A stretch of 64,000 bases of DNA from assembly GCA_000831005.1 (NCBI GenBank), contig CP007152.1, positions 1,736,001 through 1,800,000 of the forward strand, in the 5' to 3' direction. Positions within the stretch are counted from its first letter, which is position 1. Each line of letters opens with the position of its first letter. Origin of the DNA: Marinobacter salarius (lineage in GTDB: Bacteria > Pseudomonadota > Gammaproteobacteria > Pseudomonadales > Oleiphilaceae). Both the position numbers and the translations under genes were made by a program. The notes beneath the pieces were generated by a model. The model made no database searches and had not been told where the DNA came from. It saw nothing but the letters and a program-made list of their open reading frames with translations. Positions 18,237-28,485 of this stretch are shown in pieces.

Positions 18237-19492
18237 ATGGCTGGCCAGGAAAGCCTGCCTCTGCGTCGTCTCAAGCAGTTTCAACCCTTGAACCGGTTGA
18301 CGGATGACCAGTTGGTTTTGCTCGCAAGTCGGGCGGAAAGAAGAACCCACGGCCCGGGCCAGCGAGTGGTAGAGCGCGGCGTGCGGGATGGCCTGGACAT
18401 ATTCCTGATCCACGGCAGTGTAGAGCTGGAGTCGATTGACGGCCGCAAGTCCACCATCGAGGCCGATACCGACAAGGCCATTAACCCCATTGCCCGGCTG
18501 CAACCCCGGATGTACAACGTGACCGCCATCAAGGCGAGCGAGTTCCTGGTTATTCAGCAGGACATCCTCAACCAGCTATTGCGGGCCGCACCCGTGCCCC
18601 AGGTGGAAATGGATTCCGGTGACGGGGCTGGCGACGAGGGTAGCGAAGAGCACCATCTGCTGATGGAGTTTTATGCCGAGCTGCGCTCCAATCAACTGAC
18701 CCTGCCAAGCGTGCCGGATGTGGCCTGGAAAGTGCGCAGAACCGTAGACCGGGAAGATTCCACGGCGGATCAGGTTGCCAGTGCCATCTCGGCGGACCCG
18801 TCGATGGCTGCGAAACTGGTTCGAGCCTGCAACAGTCCCCTGTACCGTGGATTCAGTGATGTTCGCAACGTTCGCGAGGCGGTTATCCGGTTGGGCATGC
18901 GTACCACGCGCCAATTGGTTACGGTGTTTTCGATGCGCGAGGTGTTCAAAACCAAACAGGCATCGCTGCAAAAGGAAATGGACAAACTCTGGCGCCATTC
19001 CCGTGAGATGGCCGCCCTGTGTTGGGTGCTTGCGGATAGTGCTACCTCCATCAACCCGGAAGAGGCGTTGCTCGCAGGGCTGTTGCACGATATCGGAGTC
19101 GTGCCGGTGCTGGTGCAGGCGGAGCATCACGTCAATCTGTTTGCCGATCAGGCCAATCTTGAGCATGCCATTGGCGAGCTCAGGGCCGATGTGGGAACCG
19201 CAATCCTGGAAAGCTGGTCGTTCCCTAATGGCTTTCTGGAGGCGACAAGGCATGCGGAGGACTGGGGGTATGAGTGCCGGGAATCCTCACCCCAGCTGGT
19301 GGACATCGTGATTGTCGCCCAGTTGCATGCGATGATTGGGTCCAGTCAGAACGGGTCTCTGCCACCGTTTGAGAGGTGCCTGCCTATCGCCGTCTTGGTG
19401 AGCTTGAGCTGAACGCGTCCCGAAGCCTGCAGCTACTGACGGAAGCCCGTGCAAGGGTGGACGAAGTCCATCGCCTGCTTTCAATTCATTGA
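18237..19492 (+). CDS. Cyclic-nucleotide-binding-like plus HDOD domain regulator, one frameshift
   Basis: The N-terminal 120 residues resemble a cyclic-nucleotide-binding barrel ([39 protein letters not shown]) with a degenerate phosphate-binding loop. Residues about 140-400 form an HDOD domain ([59 protein letters not shown]), a signalling module without phosphodiesterase activity in known members. A strong GAGGAG ribosome site precedes the ATG. The frame breaks at 19374-19376 (one G lost from GGG). Repair extends it to 418 residues ending HRLLSIH. Confidence 0.82.
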
Positions 19493-19533
19493 GGATATGA
19501 CAGGGTCGTCATTCCTCCGGAGCTAGTTTACTG

Positions 19534-20127
19534 GTGACAATACCAACAATGAATGTACCCCTTTTCCCGCTGAACTCTGTAGTGCTGCCCGGTGGACGGA
19601 TTCCCCTGCAGCTGTTCGAGCCCAGATACATCGATATGCTCACCCGTTGCCTCAAGGAGGATCGGGGATTTGTAGTCGTGCTGCTTCGGGAAGGTCTGGA
19701 AACGGGCAAGTCGGTGGCTTTCTACGATATCGGCACCTATGTTCGCATTATTGATTTCCAGCAGATGGATAACGGTTTGCTGGGTATTACCGTTGAAGGC
19801 AAGGATAAGGTAACGGTGGTACGTTCCTGGCAGCAGCCGGACGGACTGAATATCGGGGATGTGGAATGCCTGCTGGCGGAGGAGCAAACGCCTGTTCCTG
19901 AGCGTTTCGCGGAACTCCCCTCGGTGTTGAAAGCGTTGTTTCGCCATCCGGTCGTCCGGGAACTGGATATGGACGTAGACTACGACGACGCCAGGGATGT
20001 GGGGTGGCGGTTGACCGAATTACTGCCGCTGGACAAGCAGGAAAAGCAGCGGCTGGTGGAGCTCCAGGCGCCCCTGGAGCGCCTGGAGCGTCTGCTGGGG
20101 TTGCTGGAAGCACTGGAAGAAAGCTGA
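19534..20127 (+). CDS. Lon substrate-binding (LON-N) domain protein
   Basis: A 197-residue stand-alone N-terminal domain of Lon protease without ATPase or protease parts. The family opening NVPLFPLNSVVLPGGRIPLQLFEPRYIDM is clear, followed by GTYVRIIDFQQMDNGLLGITVEG (key residues P, LFP, V, P, L, F, E, RY). Such proteins are common in proteobacteria; the role is uncertain, perhaps binding misfolded proteins. The GTG at 19534 has GGAG upstream; the ATG at 19549 is an alternative start. It converges with the DedA-PAP2 gene. Confidence 0.85.
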   Translation: MTIPTMNVPLFPLNSVVLPGGRIPLQLFEPRYIDMLTRCLKEDRGFVVVLLREGLETGKSVAFYDIGTYVRIIDFQQMDNGLLGITVEGKDKVTVVRSWQQPDGLNIGDVECLLAEEQTPVPERFAELPSVLKALFRHPVVRELDMDVDYDDARDVGWRLTELLPLDKQEKQRLVELQAPLERLERLLGLLEALEES

Positions 20128-20137
20128 ATAATGGTTG

Positions 20138-21592
20138 CTACGGAGCGGTGACACTGTAGAGCACAACCGCGTTTGACCATTGTGTCGTTACATACCAGGC
20201 CACGAAGGCGAGCCATCCCCACCCCGCAATCAATAGCGTTCCATCCCTTGCCAGTGGGACGTTGTCGTAGCGGCTATAGCTGGCCCTTACGAACCCGCAG
20301 ATCGAGAGCCCGAGAAACACCCCCGCCACCACATCGGTAAACCAGTGAACGCCCAGATAAAGTCTGCTTAGCGCCCCAAGGATAATGGGAATACTGAAAA
20401 GCAGGTAGTAGCGCCAGCGTCTGATATTCCGACTTTCCCTGGCGATAAAGCTTGCTGCCAGGGTAGAAAGAACGGTGACGCCGGTGGCGTGGCCGCTGGG
20501 GAAAGCGCCCGAATCCGGAGGTCCGAAGACAACGTCCGGCCGAGGTATGGCGGTCAGGTATTTGAAGCCCCAGACCAACACAGTCGTGAGCAGTGCTGCT
20601 CCCGCCACATGGATGGCGGCGGCGTAGTAACCACGAAAGTAAAGGGCCAGAGCGCTCAACGCCGCTGCTGCCAGCAGTACCGGTGGGTCCCCGAGAAGCG
20701 TCAGCAGGATCATTACCGGGTCCAGAAGCGGGGTCCGCAACTGAGAAAACCACTGAAGGGTCAGCTCATCAAACGGCGCCAGCAGTTGGGTGGCGATGGC
20801 CAGTTGGCCCCAAATCATAAACAGAGCCCCGGCTCCCAGTGCCAACGACAATGAGGGTAGCGGGAACTCGCCGGCCTGCGCGGGTCGCTGGCTGGTATAC
20901 AGGCGCCAGAAGCGGTGGGTCGAATCGTAGCGGGCCGTGAGGCGCGACAACCACAGGTAGAGCTGGCTGCCATGCCCAAGACCTAACTGGAAGCGGAAAA
21001 GCAACAGGTAAATCACCAGCAGTATTGCGGCACTGATTGCGATCACAGGGTAAAAGTGAGCGGGTGGTTCGAATTCGCTGGCCAGGGCGCTACCAACCAG
21101 ATACCCCGGCAATACATAGACTGGTGCCCAGGCCACTGCCGATGACAGGTTGAAGGCCAGGAACCGTCGCCACGGCATCAGAAATGCGCCGGCGATGAGC
21201 GGAATGATTGGTCGAATCGGGCCCACAAAGCGTCCGATAACGACGCTTTTACCGCCGTGACGATGGAAGAAAGCCTCGCCTTTGCCGATAAATCCCGGGA
21301 AACGATTCAGTGGCCAAAGCCTGTCCAGGCGTCCCTGAAACAGTCTGCCGAGGGCGAAGCTGATGCCGTCGCCAGCAACGGCTCCGGCGCCGGCCCACAG
21401 CAGGACTTCGGCCACCGGTATGGCCACCTGGCCAGCCAGCACCGCCACGGCGAACAGGATGGCAACCCCGGGGATCAGGATGCCCGCAAAGGCTAGGGAC
21501 TCGAGGAATGCTGTGAGGAACAGCGCCGCTGACAGCCAGCCCGGGTTGGTTGCCAGCCAGTCGGTCAGTGACTGTAGCCACTCCGGCATCAT
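20138..21592 (-). CDS. DedA (SNARE-associated) and PAP2 phosphatase fusion membrane protein
   Basis: A 484-residue two-part membrane protein. The first 200 residues are a DedA domain (FLESLAFAGILIPG, FALGRLFQGR, GRFVGPIRPIIPLIAGAF), a family now linked to undecaprenyl-phosphate or phospholipid flipping. The second half is a lipid phosphatase of the PAP2 type with all three motifs: K-x6-RP (KYLTAIPRPD), PSGH (AFPSGHA) and SR-x5-H-x3-D (SRLYLGVHWFTD). Flipping and dephosphorylating the same lipid carrier is a reasonable inference. Its start overlaps the GGDEF gene upstream by four bases. Confidence 0.9.
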   Translation of the reverse strand: MMPEWLQSLTDWLATNPGWLSAALFLTAFLESLAFAGILIPGVAILFAVAVLAGQVAIPVAEVLLWAGAGAVAGDGISFALGRLFQGRLDRLWPLNRFPGFIGKGEAFFHRHGGKSVVIGRFVGPIRPIIPLIAGAFLMPWRRFLAFNLSSAVAWAPVYVLPGYLVGSALASEFEPPAHFYPVIAISAAILLVIYLLLFRFQLGLGHGSQLYLWLSRLTARYDSTHRFWRLYTSQRPAQAGEFPLPSLSLALGAGALFMIWGQLAIATQLLAPFDELTLQWFSQLRTPLLDPVMILLTLLGDPPVLLAAAALSALALYFRGYYAAAIHVAGAALLTTVLVWGFKYLTAIPRPDVVFGPPDSGAFPSGHATGVTVLSTLAASFIARESRNIRRWRYYLLFSIPIILGALSRLYLGVHWFTDVVAGVFLGLSICGFVRASYSRYDNVPLARDGTLLIAGWGWLAFVAWYVTTQWSNAVVLYSVTAP

Positions 21593-22587
21593 GATGGGCG
21601 AACATCTCCCTGGCTGTACCAGACCGAATCGGCACCACGTTTACGGGCTTCCTCCAATGCATGCCTAACCCGTTTTCGCAGGTCCGCCGTGCGGATGTCG
21701 GTACTGGCGCGAGTGGTGCAGCCAAGGCTGACAGTCACTTTTCCGGCCAGAGGCCAGTTCTGTTCCGCGATGGTCCGCCGAATTCGTTCGGCGATGACGC
21801 GTACGCCTTCTTCCGGTGTGAAGGGCAGGATCAGGAAAAACTCGCCGTCTTCAAGCGTGTAAAGGGTGTCGCCAGCACGGATAACGTCAAACAGGTGCTG
21901 GGTGAGGTCCCTGAGCAGTCGCTGCATGCCGGCCTGGCCGTGCAGATCTTCGGCTTCCTCGGCGTAATCAATGGCCAGGGAAATCACCGACAGGGAGTGT
22001 GACATGACAATGGCCCGGGAAATTTCCTTTTGCAGGGTTTCGTCCAGGAAGCGTGCATTGTGGGCGCCGGTCACCGGGTCGGTAATGGCCAGATCCTCTG
22101 CCGATTGTGCCATGTGGTCGTAGTGCCAGATATACAGCGCGGCCACCGCGACCAGAGCAAACACCCCGGCACTGATGGTTATGGCGTACATCAGGGGCGA
22201 TGACAGGAGTAGAAAGAGTGCCAGTGCGACCAGCAATAACAGGGAAAGGATCAGCCCCTGTCGTAGCGGAAGGATCAGCAGATTCAGTACAACCAGGGGC
22301 ATAACCCAATGACTGATGCCGGGAGGGTCAAGGGCAAACATGGCCGCCACCAACCCACTGTTCAGCGCTGTAAGAATAAGGAGATGCCCCGGTGCCGACA
22401 ACTGGCGGCGGCGACATAGGAAGGTATAGCCAGCGCCCGCGACCGTCAGCAAAGCCATTCCGGCAGCCAGGAAGAACAAATCATAAAATCCGTAACGAAG
22501 GTTCTGGAACGCCAGGCTTGCAATGAAAAGACTGGCGAACGCATAGCCGGCCAGGTGCGTAAAACTTCTCAGGCGGGTTTCGGTCAT
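21589..22587 (-). CDS. Degenerate GGDEF-domain membrane protein (second of pair)
   Basis: A 332-residue protein with about six N-terminal hydrophobic segments and a C-terminal GGDEF fold (DPVTGAHNARFLDETLQKEI, VTVSLGCTT). The metal site and signature are altered: the usual DID-type motif reads LAIDYAE and GGDEF reads EDGEF (within YTLEDGEFFLILP). Cyclase activity is therefore doubtful; it could bind GTP or c-di-GMP or act as a partner. It overlaps both neighbours by four bases, the middle gene of a tight three-gene operon. Confidence 0.85.
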   Translation of the reverse strand: MTETRLRSFTHLAGYAFASLFIASLAFQNLRYGFYDLFFLAAGMALLTVAGAGYTFLCRRRQLSAPGHLLILTALNSGLVAAMFALDPPGISHWVMPLVVLNLLILPLRQGLILSLLLLVALALFLLLSSPLMYAITISAGVFALVAVAALYIWHYDHMAQSAEDLAITDPVTGAHNARFLDETLQKEISRAIVMSHSLSVISLAIDYAEEAEDLHGQAGMQRLLRDLTQHLFDVIRAGDTLYTLEDGEFFLILPFTPEEGVRVIAERIRRTIAEQNWPLAGKVTVSLGCTTRASTDIRTADLRKRVRHALEEARKRGADSVWYSQGDVRPS

Positions 22588-23594
22588 AGTACCGGCCCTT
22601 CTGTTCTGGGTGGAGGCGATGTGTGTGTCCAGGTACTGTAGGACTGGGCACGGTCGCCCCCTTGTTGCTGGGCGCGCCGCAAAGCATTGGCAGCAGATTG
22701 CTGCAAGCTGTCCGCATCATCGCCGATATTCAGGCCGGCGATTCCCGCACTGACCGTCAGATGTAATTGGTGGGAGGCAAGCAGGGTGCGTAGTCCCTTG
22801 CGGATCGTCTCCCCCAGTGATGCTGCCTCTGCTGTGGGGATGCCTGGCAGTATGATCAGGAACTGAAGGTCTGCGACCCGGTAGTAGGTGTCGAAATCCC
22901 GCAGTTGGGAGTGCAGGTAGCGGCCGATTCGTGGCAGTATGGAACGTATATCAGCATCCGGGTCGCTGTCGCTCAGGTGTGTATCCAGGCCGATCATGAT
23001 CACCGACATATCAGTGCCTTCCCGTTCACTGCGCTGGATTTCCTTGTGTAGATCAGCCGTCAGGTATTCGCGGCTGGCAGCCTGGGTAAGCTCGTCGGTC
23101 CGACGCAGGGGCGCAAGTTGTCGCGATTTGTATTCCCGCAGGAAAACCAGCAGGCCGGAAAGCACAACGGTCAGCAGCAGTGCGCTAAGCATCTGGTGGC
23201 GTTCTGGCAAGCCGGCGGACCAATGGGTGGCAGACATCGCAAGAACGGCGCAGAGCGCGGTGATGGCCCCGGCCCAGGTAACGGGTAGCAGAGCAAAGCC
23301 GACCAGTGGTGCCACGTAAAGCCAATGGGTCAGGCTCCAGGGCCCTGTCCAGAGACTGGTGGCCAGGAGCGACAGCAGTGCAACAAACAATAGACGGTGG
23401 ATCGCTGGCCACGGTTGCCGAGAGCGTCCGGGGTGGAAGGTATTGCCGCTGAAGACCAGCGCCGCGGCGACAATGGCGGTGATGACTGTCAGCGTTTCTC
23501 GTTGGATTACTGCAAACGCGGCAATGGCGATCAGGATCAGGAATCCAGTTCTCGACAGGCGGCTTAACAGGAATTTTTCGGCCATCTGAGCCAT
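22584..23594 (-). CDS. Degenerate GGDEF-domain membrane protein (first of pair)
   Basis: A 336-residue relative of the next gene, with N-terminal hydrophobic segments to about residue 150 and a GGDEF fold recognisable by DELTQAASREYLTADLHKEI and LHLTVSAGIAG. The first metal aspartate is replaced (MIGLDTHL) and the signature reads VADLQF (in YRVADLQFLIILPG), so it is very unlikely to make c-di-GMP. It is the promoter-proximal gene of the operon that ends in the DedA-PAP2 fusion. It shares the membrane layout of its neighbour, suggesting an old tandem duplication. Confidence 0.83.
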   Translation of the reverse strand: MAQMAEKFLLSRLSRTGFLILIAIAAFAVIQRETLTVITAIVAAALVFSGNTFHPGRSRQPWPAIHRLLFVALLSLLATSLWTGPWSLTHWLYVAPLVGFALLPVTWAGAITALCAVLAMSATHWSAGLPERHQMLSALLLTVVLSGLLVFLREYKSRQLAPLRRTDELTQAASREYLTADLHKEIQRSEREGTDMSVIMIGLDTHLSDSDPDADIRSILPRIGRYLHSQLRDFDTYYRVADLQFLIILPGIPTAEAASLGETIRKGLRTLLASHQLHLTVSAGIAGLNIGDDADSLQQSAANALRRAQQQGGDRAQSYSTWTHTSPPPRTEGPVL

Positions 23595-23658
23595 GGTATC
23601 CGTCCTCTCCCGGGCGTCCGTGTTTTAAAGCATACAGCAGGTTTTGTTCAATGACCCG

Positions 23659-23687
23659 CGGAATAAAGTGTGTCAGGCCGGTATAAT
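23659..23687 (+). promoter_or_regulatory. Possible promoter for the proA-to-lipB gene cluster
   Basis: A perfect TATAAT -10 box lies at 23682-23687, 87 bases before the proA start. The region 17 bases upstream (about 23659-23664) matches the -35 consensus poorly. Confidence 0.35.
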
Positions 23688-23773
23688 AATCGCTTGGGAT
23701 GCGTACTTGAAACGGGAAAGGTAAAGTTAGGCCCTGATTCGTACTATCGATTTTAAACGTGAAAGGTATTTGG

Positions 23774-25028
23774 ATGGATATTGCAGCTTATATGGCGGAG
23801 GTTGGACAGCAGGCCCGGCAGGCCGCAAGGGCGGTGGCCCGTTCCACAACGGCTGTTCGCAACCAGGCGTTGCAGGCAACAGCCGAGGCTCTGGACGCTG
23901 CGCGCGATGAGCTTGCCGCAGCCAATGCCAGGGACCTGGAGGGTGGCCGTGCCAACGGTCTGGAAGCAGCGATGCTGGACCGGCTGGAGCTGACCCCGGC
24001 GCGCATCGATGCAATGATTGAAGGGCTGCGCCAGGTGGCCTCGTTGCCGGATCCGATTGGCGAAATTACCGATATGACGTATCGACTCCGGAATACAGGT
24101 TGGTCGCATGCGTGTGCCGTTGGGTGTTATCGGTATTATCTACGAATCCCGGCCCAACGTGACCGTAGAGGCTGCCAGTCTGTGCCTGAAGTCCGGAAAC
24201 GCCACCATATTGCGCGGGGGTTCCGAGGCCATTCATTCCAATCAGGCCATCGCAGCCTGCCTGGCAAAGGGGTTGAAGGAATCAGGTCTGCCAGAAAGTG
24301 CCGTACAGGTTGTGAAAACCACCGACAGGGCCGCTGTCGGCGAACTGATTACCATGCCCCGGTTTGTGGATGTGATTGTCCCAAGGGGTGGTAAAGGTCT
24401 GATCGAGCGCATCAGCCGTGATGCGCGCGTACCTGTGATCAAGCACCTCGATGGTATCTGTCACGTGTATATCGACAGCCATGCTGATCCCGAAAAAGCC
24501 CTGAGCATAGCGGTGAACTCCAAGACCCAGCGGTACGGCACCTGCAATACCATGGAGACACTGCTGGTGGACCAGGAAATCGCGGCTGATATTCTGCCGT
24601 TGCTGGCGGACGCCTTCCGGGACAAAGGTGTGGAGCTCAGAGGCTGCCCGCAGACAATGGACATTCTCCCTGATGTTGTTCGTGCCACCGAGGACGACTG
24701 GGGCACGGAATACCTGGCCCCGGTGCTTGCAGTAAAGGTGATCGATGGGCTTGATGGCGCGATTGAACACATCAATCGTTATAGTTCTCAGCATACAGAC
24801 AGCATTGTCACGGAAAACTATACCCGGGCCCGCCGATTCCTGACGGAAGTGGATTCCAGCTCCGTCATGGTCAATGCTTCGACCCGTTTTGCGGACGGTT
24901 TCGAGTATGGCCTCGGTGCGGAAATCGGCATCTCCACAGACAAGATTCACGCCCGTGGGCCGGTTGGCCTTGAAGGTCTGACATCACAGAAATACGTGGT
25001 GTTTGGCGACGGTCACATCCGGACCTGA
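23774..25028 (+). CDS. proA: Glutamate-5-semialdehyde dehydrogenase ProA, one frameshift
   Basis: ProA reduces glutamyl 5-phosphate to the semialdehyde in proline synthesis. Landmarks are [48 protein letters not shown] with the catalytic cysteine, and the C-terminal [28 protein letters not shown] region (key residues N, C, E). AAAGG seven bases upstream selects the ATG at 23774. The frame breaks at 24085-24087, where two bases are missing (CGACTCCGG for CGACCCTCCGG or similar). Repair gives 418 residues, the normal size. Confidence 0.93.
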
Positions 25029-25034
25029 TTGCGC

Positions 25035-25667
25035 ATGCATGTGATCTATGGTGGCACCTTCGACCCGATACATCACGGCCACCTGCGGCTTGCAGTCGAG
25101 CTAAGGGAGCGGTTGGGGGTGGCGAAAGTGGCTTTGATGCCCTGTCACGTGCCTCCTCACCGTGATGTGCCGGGTGCTACGAGCGCACAGCGTCTGGCCT
25201 TGCTGGAACTGGCCATTGCTGGCGAGCCCGGGCTGACTCTGGATGACCGCGAGTTGGGGCGGGAAGGCGCGTCCTACACCGCGGAGACGTTGACGCAACT
25301 GAGGGCGGAGATCGGCCCCGACGAGCCGCTCGCCATGGTCCTGGGTACGGATTCCTTCGCCGGTTTCGACCGTTGGCAGGAGTGGGAGCGGATTCCCGAA
25401 CTGGCACACATTGTCGTCGTGCAACGGCCGGGACCGGGGCTGGCACCGGACGGTGTACCGGCGCGATTGTTGAACCAACGGTCAGTCGAGCGGGTAGAGG
25501 CCTTGTTCCGCGCGCCTTGTGGCCACATTTTGCAACTCGACCCGCCGTTGCTTGATATCTCTGCGACCGGTATTCGCGATCGGATTCTTTCCGGCCACTC
25601 TCCCCGTTATCTGCTGCCCGACCCGGTGTGGCGGGAAATTCAGCGCCAGAGACTATACGGCGCATGA
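25035..25667 (+). CDS. nadD: Nicotinate-nucleotide adenylyltransferase NadD
   Basis: NadD joins ATP and nicotinate mononucleotide to form deamido-NAD. The 210-residue protein has the nucleotidyltransferase [12 protein letters not shown] motif at residue 6 and the C-terminal [10 protein letters not shown] (ISxTxIR) motif. ATG at 25035 is chosen over a TTG two codons earlier because [11 protein letters not shown] fits the family. It starts 6 bases after proA. Confidence 0.95.
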   Translation: MHVIYGGTFDPIHHGHLRLAVELRERLGVAKVALMPCHVPPHRDVPGATSAQRLALLELAIAGEPGLTLDDRELGREGASYTAETLTQLRAEIGPDEPLAMVLGTDSFAGFDRWQEWERIPELAHIVVVQRPGPGLAPDGVPARLLNQRSVERVEALFRAPCGHILQLDPPLLDISATGIRDRILSGHSPRYLLPDPVWREIQRQRLYGA

Positions 25668-25755
25668 CCGGACGGGAACTTTTAGTGCTACAATCCCGTC
25701 TGAATATGACTTTTCGGGTGGCCGCCTTCGCCGCTGCCCGTCCAACAGGGTGATT

Positions 25756-26106
25756 ATGCAGGCAGAGCAACTGAAAGAACTGGTCGTGGGTGCGCTTGAG
25801 GACGTCAAAGCGCAGGACGTAAGCATCATTGATGTCAGGGGGAGAACCAGCGTAACGGACTACATGGTCCTTGCGTGTGGTACCTCCAATCGGCATGTGA
25901 AATCTCTGGCGGACTCGGTGTTGTCCGAAGCGAAGGAGCAGGGGGTTCGTGCCAGCAATGTGGAAGGCGCCAATGCGAGTGACTGGATTCTGGTTGATCT
26001 CGGTGACGTGGTGGTTCACGTCATGATGCCGGCAACCCGCGAGTTCTATGACCTGGAACGCCTCTGGCGTGATGCTCCCGATCTGGGTGTTGCGGGTAGC
26101 GAATAA
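25756..26106 (+). CDS. rsfS: Ribosome silencing factor RsfS
   Basis: A 116-residue protein of the Iojap/RsfS family that binds uL14 on the 50S subunit and blocks subunit joining in stationary phase. Conserved elements are [59 protein letters not shown] and FYDLERLW (key residues D, D, GTS, R, W, D, V, H). It sits between nadD and rlmH as in Pseudomonas. Confidence 0.95.
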   Translation: MQAEQLKELVVGALEDVKAQDVSIIDVRGRTSVTDYMVLACGTSNRHVKSLADSVLSEAKEQGVRASNVEGANASDWILVDLGDVVVHVMMPATREFYDLERLWRDAPDLGVAGSE

Positions 26107-26108
26107 TC

Positions 26109-26579
26109 ATGCGGTTACGCCTGGTCTGTGTAGGGCAGAAAATGCCCGAGTGGGTCAACCAGGGGTATAACGAGTATGCCCGCCGGATGCCGCCGGAGTT
26201 GTCTCTTGATCTGGTGGAAATTCCCCTGGCCCATCGTGGCAAGAATCCGGATATCCCCAGGCTGATGCAGCGAGAGGGGGACGCAATCCTGTCGACGCTG
26301 GGCCCCCGTGACCGGGTGATTGCACTGGAAGTTGGCGGACGCAACTGGTCCACTGAAAAATTGGCTGGCCAGCTTGAAAGCTGGCAGTTGGATGGTCGCG
26401 ACGTCAGTTTTCTTGTCGGAGGCCCGGACGGTCTTGCTGACGCCTGCCGGGACAGGGCCGATCAGTTGTGGTCGCTGTCGGCGCTGACCCTGCCGCATCC
26501 GTTAGTGCGCATCCTGCTTGCCGAGCAGCTCTATCGCGCCTGGTCCGTCACCCGTAATCATCCTTATCACCGGGCCTAG
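26109..26579 (+). CDS. rlmH: 23S rRNA pseudouridine-1915 N3-methyltransferase RlmH
   Basis: A 156-residue SPOUT methyltransferase that modifies position 1915 in helix 69 of 23S rRNA. It shows the trefoil-knot motifs [30 protein letters not shown] and [28 protein letters not shown] (key residues G, S, GG, G, LP, H, EQ, YR). The gene starts two bases after rsfS; the ribosome factor and the methyltransferase are usually co-transcribed. Confidence 0.96.
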   Translation: MRLRLVCVGQKMPEWVNQGYNEYARRMPPELSLDLVEIPLAHRGKNPDIPRLMQREGDAILSTLGPRDRVIALEVGGRNWSTEKLAGQLESWQLDGRDVSFLVGGPDGLADACRDRADQLWSLSALTLPHPLVRILLAEQLYRAWSVTRNHPYHRA

Positions 26580-26593
26580 GAAGCCAAGCCAAT

Positions 26594-28485
26594 ATGCCCT
26601 GGGGAGAGTTCAAAGACATCGCTGCCGAACGGCGTCTGTTTCAGCGTCGTGCCTTTGTCATGCTGTTGCTGGTCTTTGTATTGCTAGGCGTGTTGATCGC
26701 CCGGATGTACCAACTGCAGGTCGTGGAACACGACATCTACACCACGCTTTCCGACAAAAACCGTGTTCAGGTTCAGTCCGTGGCGCCTCCCCGGGGGCTG
26801 GTCTATGACCGCAACGATGTCCTGCTTGCTGAGAACCGCCCGGTCTTTAGCGTGACGCTGGTGCCCGAGCGTGTTGATGACATGGATCAGACCCTGGCAA
26901 AACTCCAGGGCATGCTGAGTATTTCCGAGGAAGACATGGAACGGTTCCAGCGTCGGCTGCTTGAGCCTCGTCGTCCGTTCCAGGAGTTGCCCCTTCGCTA
27001 CGACCTGAACGAGCAGGAGATCGCGCGCCTTGCGGTTCATCGCCATGAGTTGCCCGGTGTCGAGGTGTCCGCGGAACTGGTTCGGTACTACCCACACAGT
27101 ACGCTGACTGCCCACGCCCTTGGTTACGTGGGGCGTATCAACCGACAGGAACTGCAGCGAATTGATCCGGTGAACTACGCGGGCACCAACTACATTGGCA
27201 AATCCGGGGTGGAGCGTTTCTACGAGAAGCTCCTGCACGGGCAAGTCGCTACCAGCATGTAGAAACCAATGCTCGGGGCCGAACTCTGCGTGTGCTTGAG
27301 CGAGAAAACCCGGTAGCAGGTGAGGATATACAGCTACATTTAGATCTGCGGCTCCAGCGGCTGGCCCATGAGCTGCTGGATGGCCGACGTGGTGCCATTA
27401 TTGCTATTGAGCCCTCCACTGGAGGCATTCTGGCGCTGGCGAGCGTTCCGGGCTTTGACGCCAATCTATTTGTGACCGGCATCGGCGTGGAGGCCTATCG
27501 ATCACTCAGTCAGAGTCCCGATAAGCCCCTGTTCAACCGGGCTTTGCGTGGGCAGTACTCTCCGGCGTCGACGCTTAAACCTATGCTGGCAATCGCAGCA
27601 CTCGACAGCAATGCCACCACCCGTGACAGGACGATATGGGACCCGGGTTATTACCAGTTGAAACCCGGCGGGCGCCGCTGGCGGGACTGGAAACGGGGTG
27701 GTCATGGGTGGGTCGACCTGAAGTCAGCAGTGGCTCAATCCTGTGATATTTACTTCTACGAAGTCGCAGTCGATATGGGGGTGGATACCATGCACCGCTA
27801 CTTGTCCGATTTCGGCTTTGGTGAGGATGCTACCCTGGACGTTGCCGGGGCCCTGAGCGGTTTGCTGCCGTCCAGCGATTGGAAACGCGCTATACATAAT
27901 GAGCCCTGGTATCCGGGAGACTCGGTAAACCTCGGTATTGGTCAAGGGTTCATGCTGGCGACGCCACTGCAATTGGCAACTGCTACGTCGGTGATCGCGA
28001 ACCGTGGAAACTGGGCCGAGCCAAGGCTATTGAGAGATGTAAAGGGTGACCATTCGGTTGAGGAAGTGTTGCCCACCGGTACCCATCAATCGATTGAACT
28101 TGAGAACCCGGACGACTGGGAGTTTGTTGTAGAGACCATGGCTGAGGTCATGCATGGTAGCCGGGGGACGGCCCGGCGGGCGGCGCGCGGTGCAACGTAT
28201 CGAATGGCCGGCAAAAGTGGTACCTCCCAGGTATTTAGCCTGGCGGAAGATGAAGAGTACGACGAAGAGGAGATCCGTGAGCGATTACGGGATCATGCTC
28301 TGTTTGTTGGCTTTGCACCGGTAGAGGACCCTCAGATTGCCGTCGCTGTTATTGTAGAAAACGGTGGAGGCGGTAGCGGAACGGCTGCGCCTGTCGCTCG
28401 GGCGATGTTTGACGCCTGGTTGTTGGATTTCTCCGCACAAGGCGATGAGCTCGTTGTGGGTTCGTCCGGGGAGAGGGACAACTGA
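26594..28485 (+). CDS. mrdA: Penicillin-binding protein 2 MrdA, one frameshift
   Basis: PBP2 is the transpeptidase of the cell-elongation complex and works with the RodA glycosyltransferase that follows it. There is one N-terminal membrane anchor (residues 17-38), a PBP dimer domain with APPRGLVYDRND, and a transpeptidase domain with S-x-x-K (STLK), SCD (QSCDIYFYEVA) and KSGT. The frame stops at 27247-27249 (GTCGCT for GTCGGCT, one G lost) after LLHGQV. Repair continues with GYQHVETNARGR and gives 630 residues, the normal length. Confidence 0.93.
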
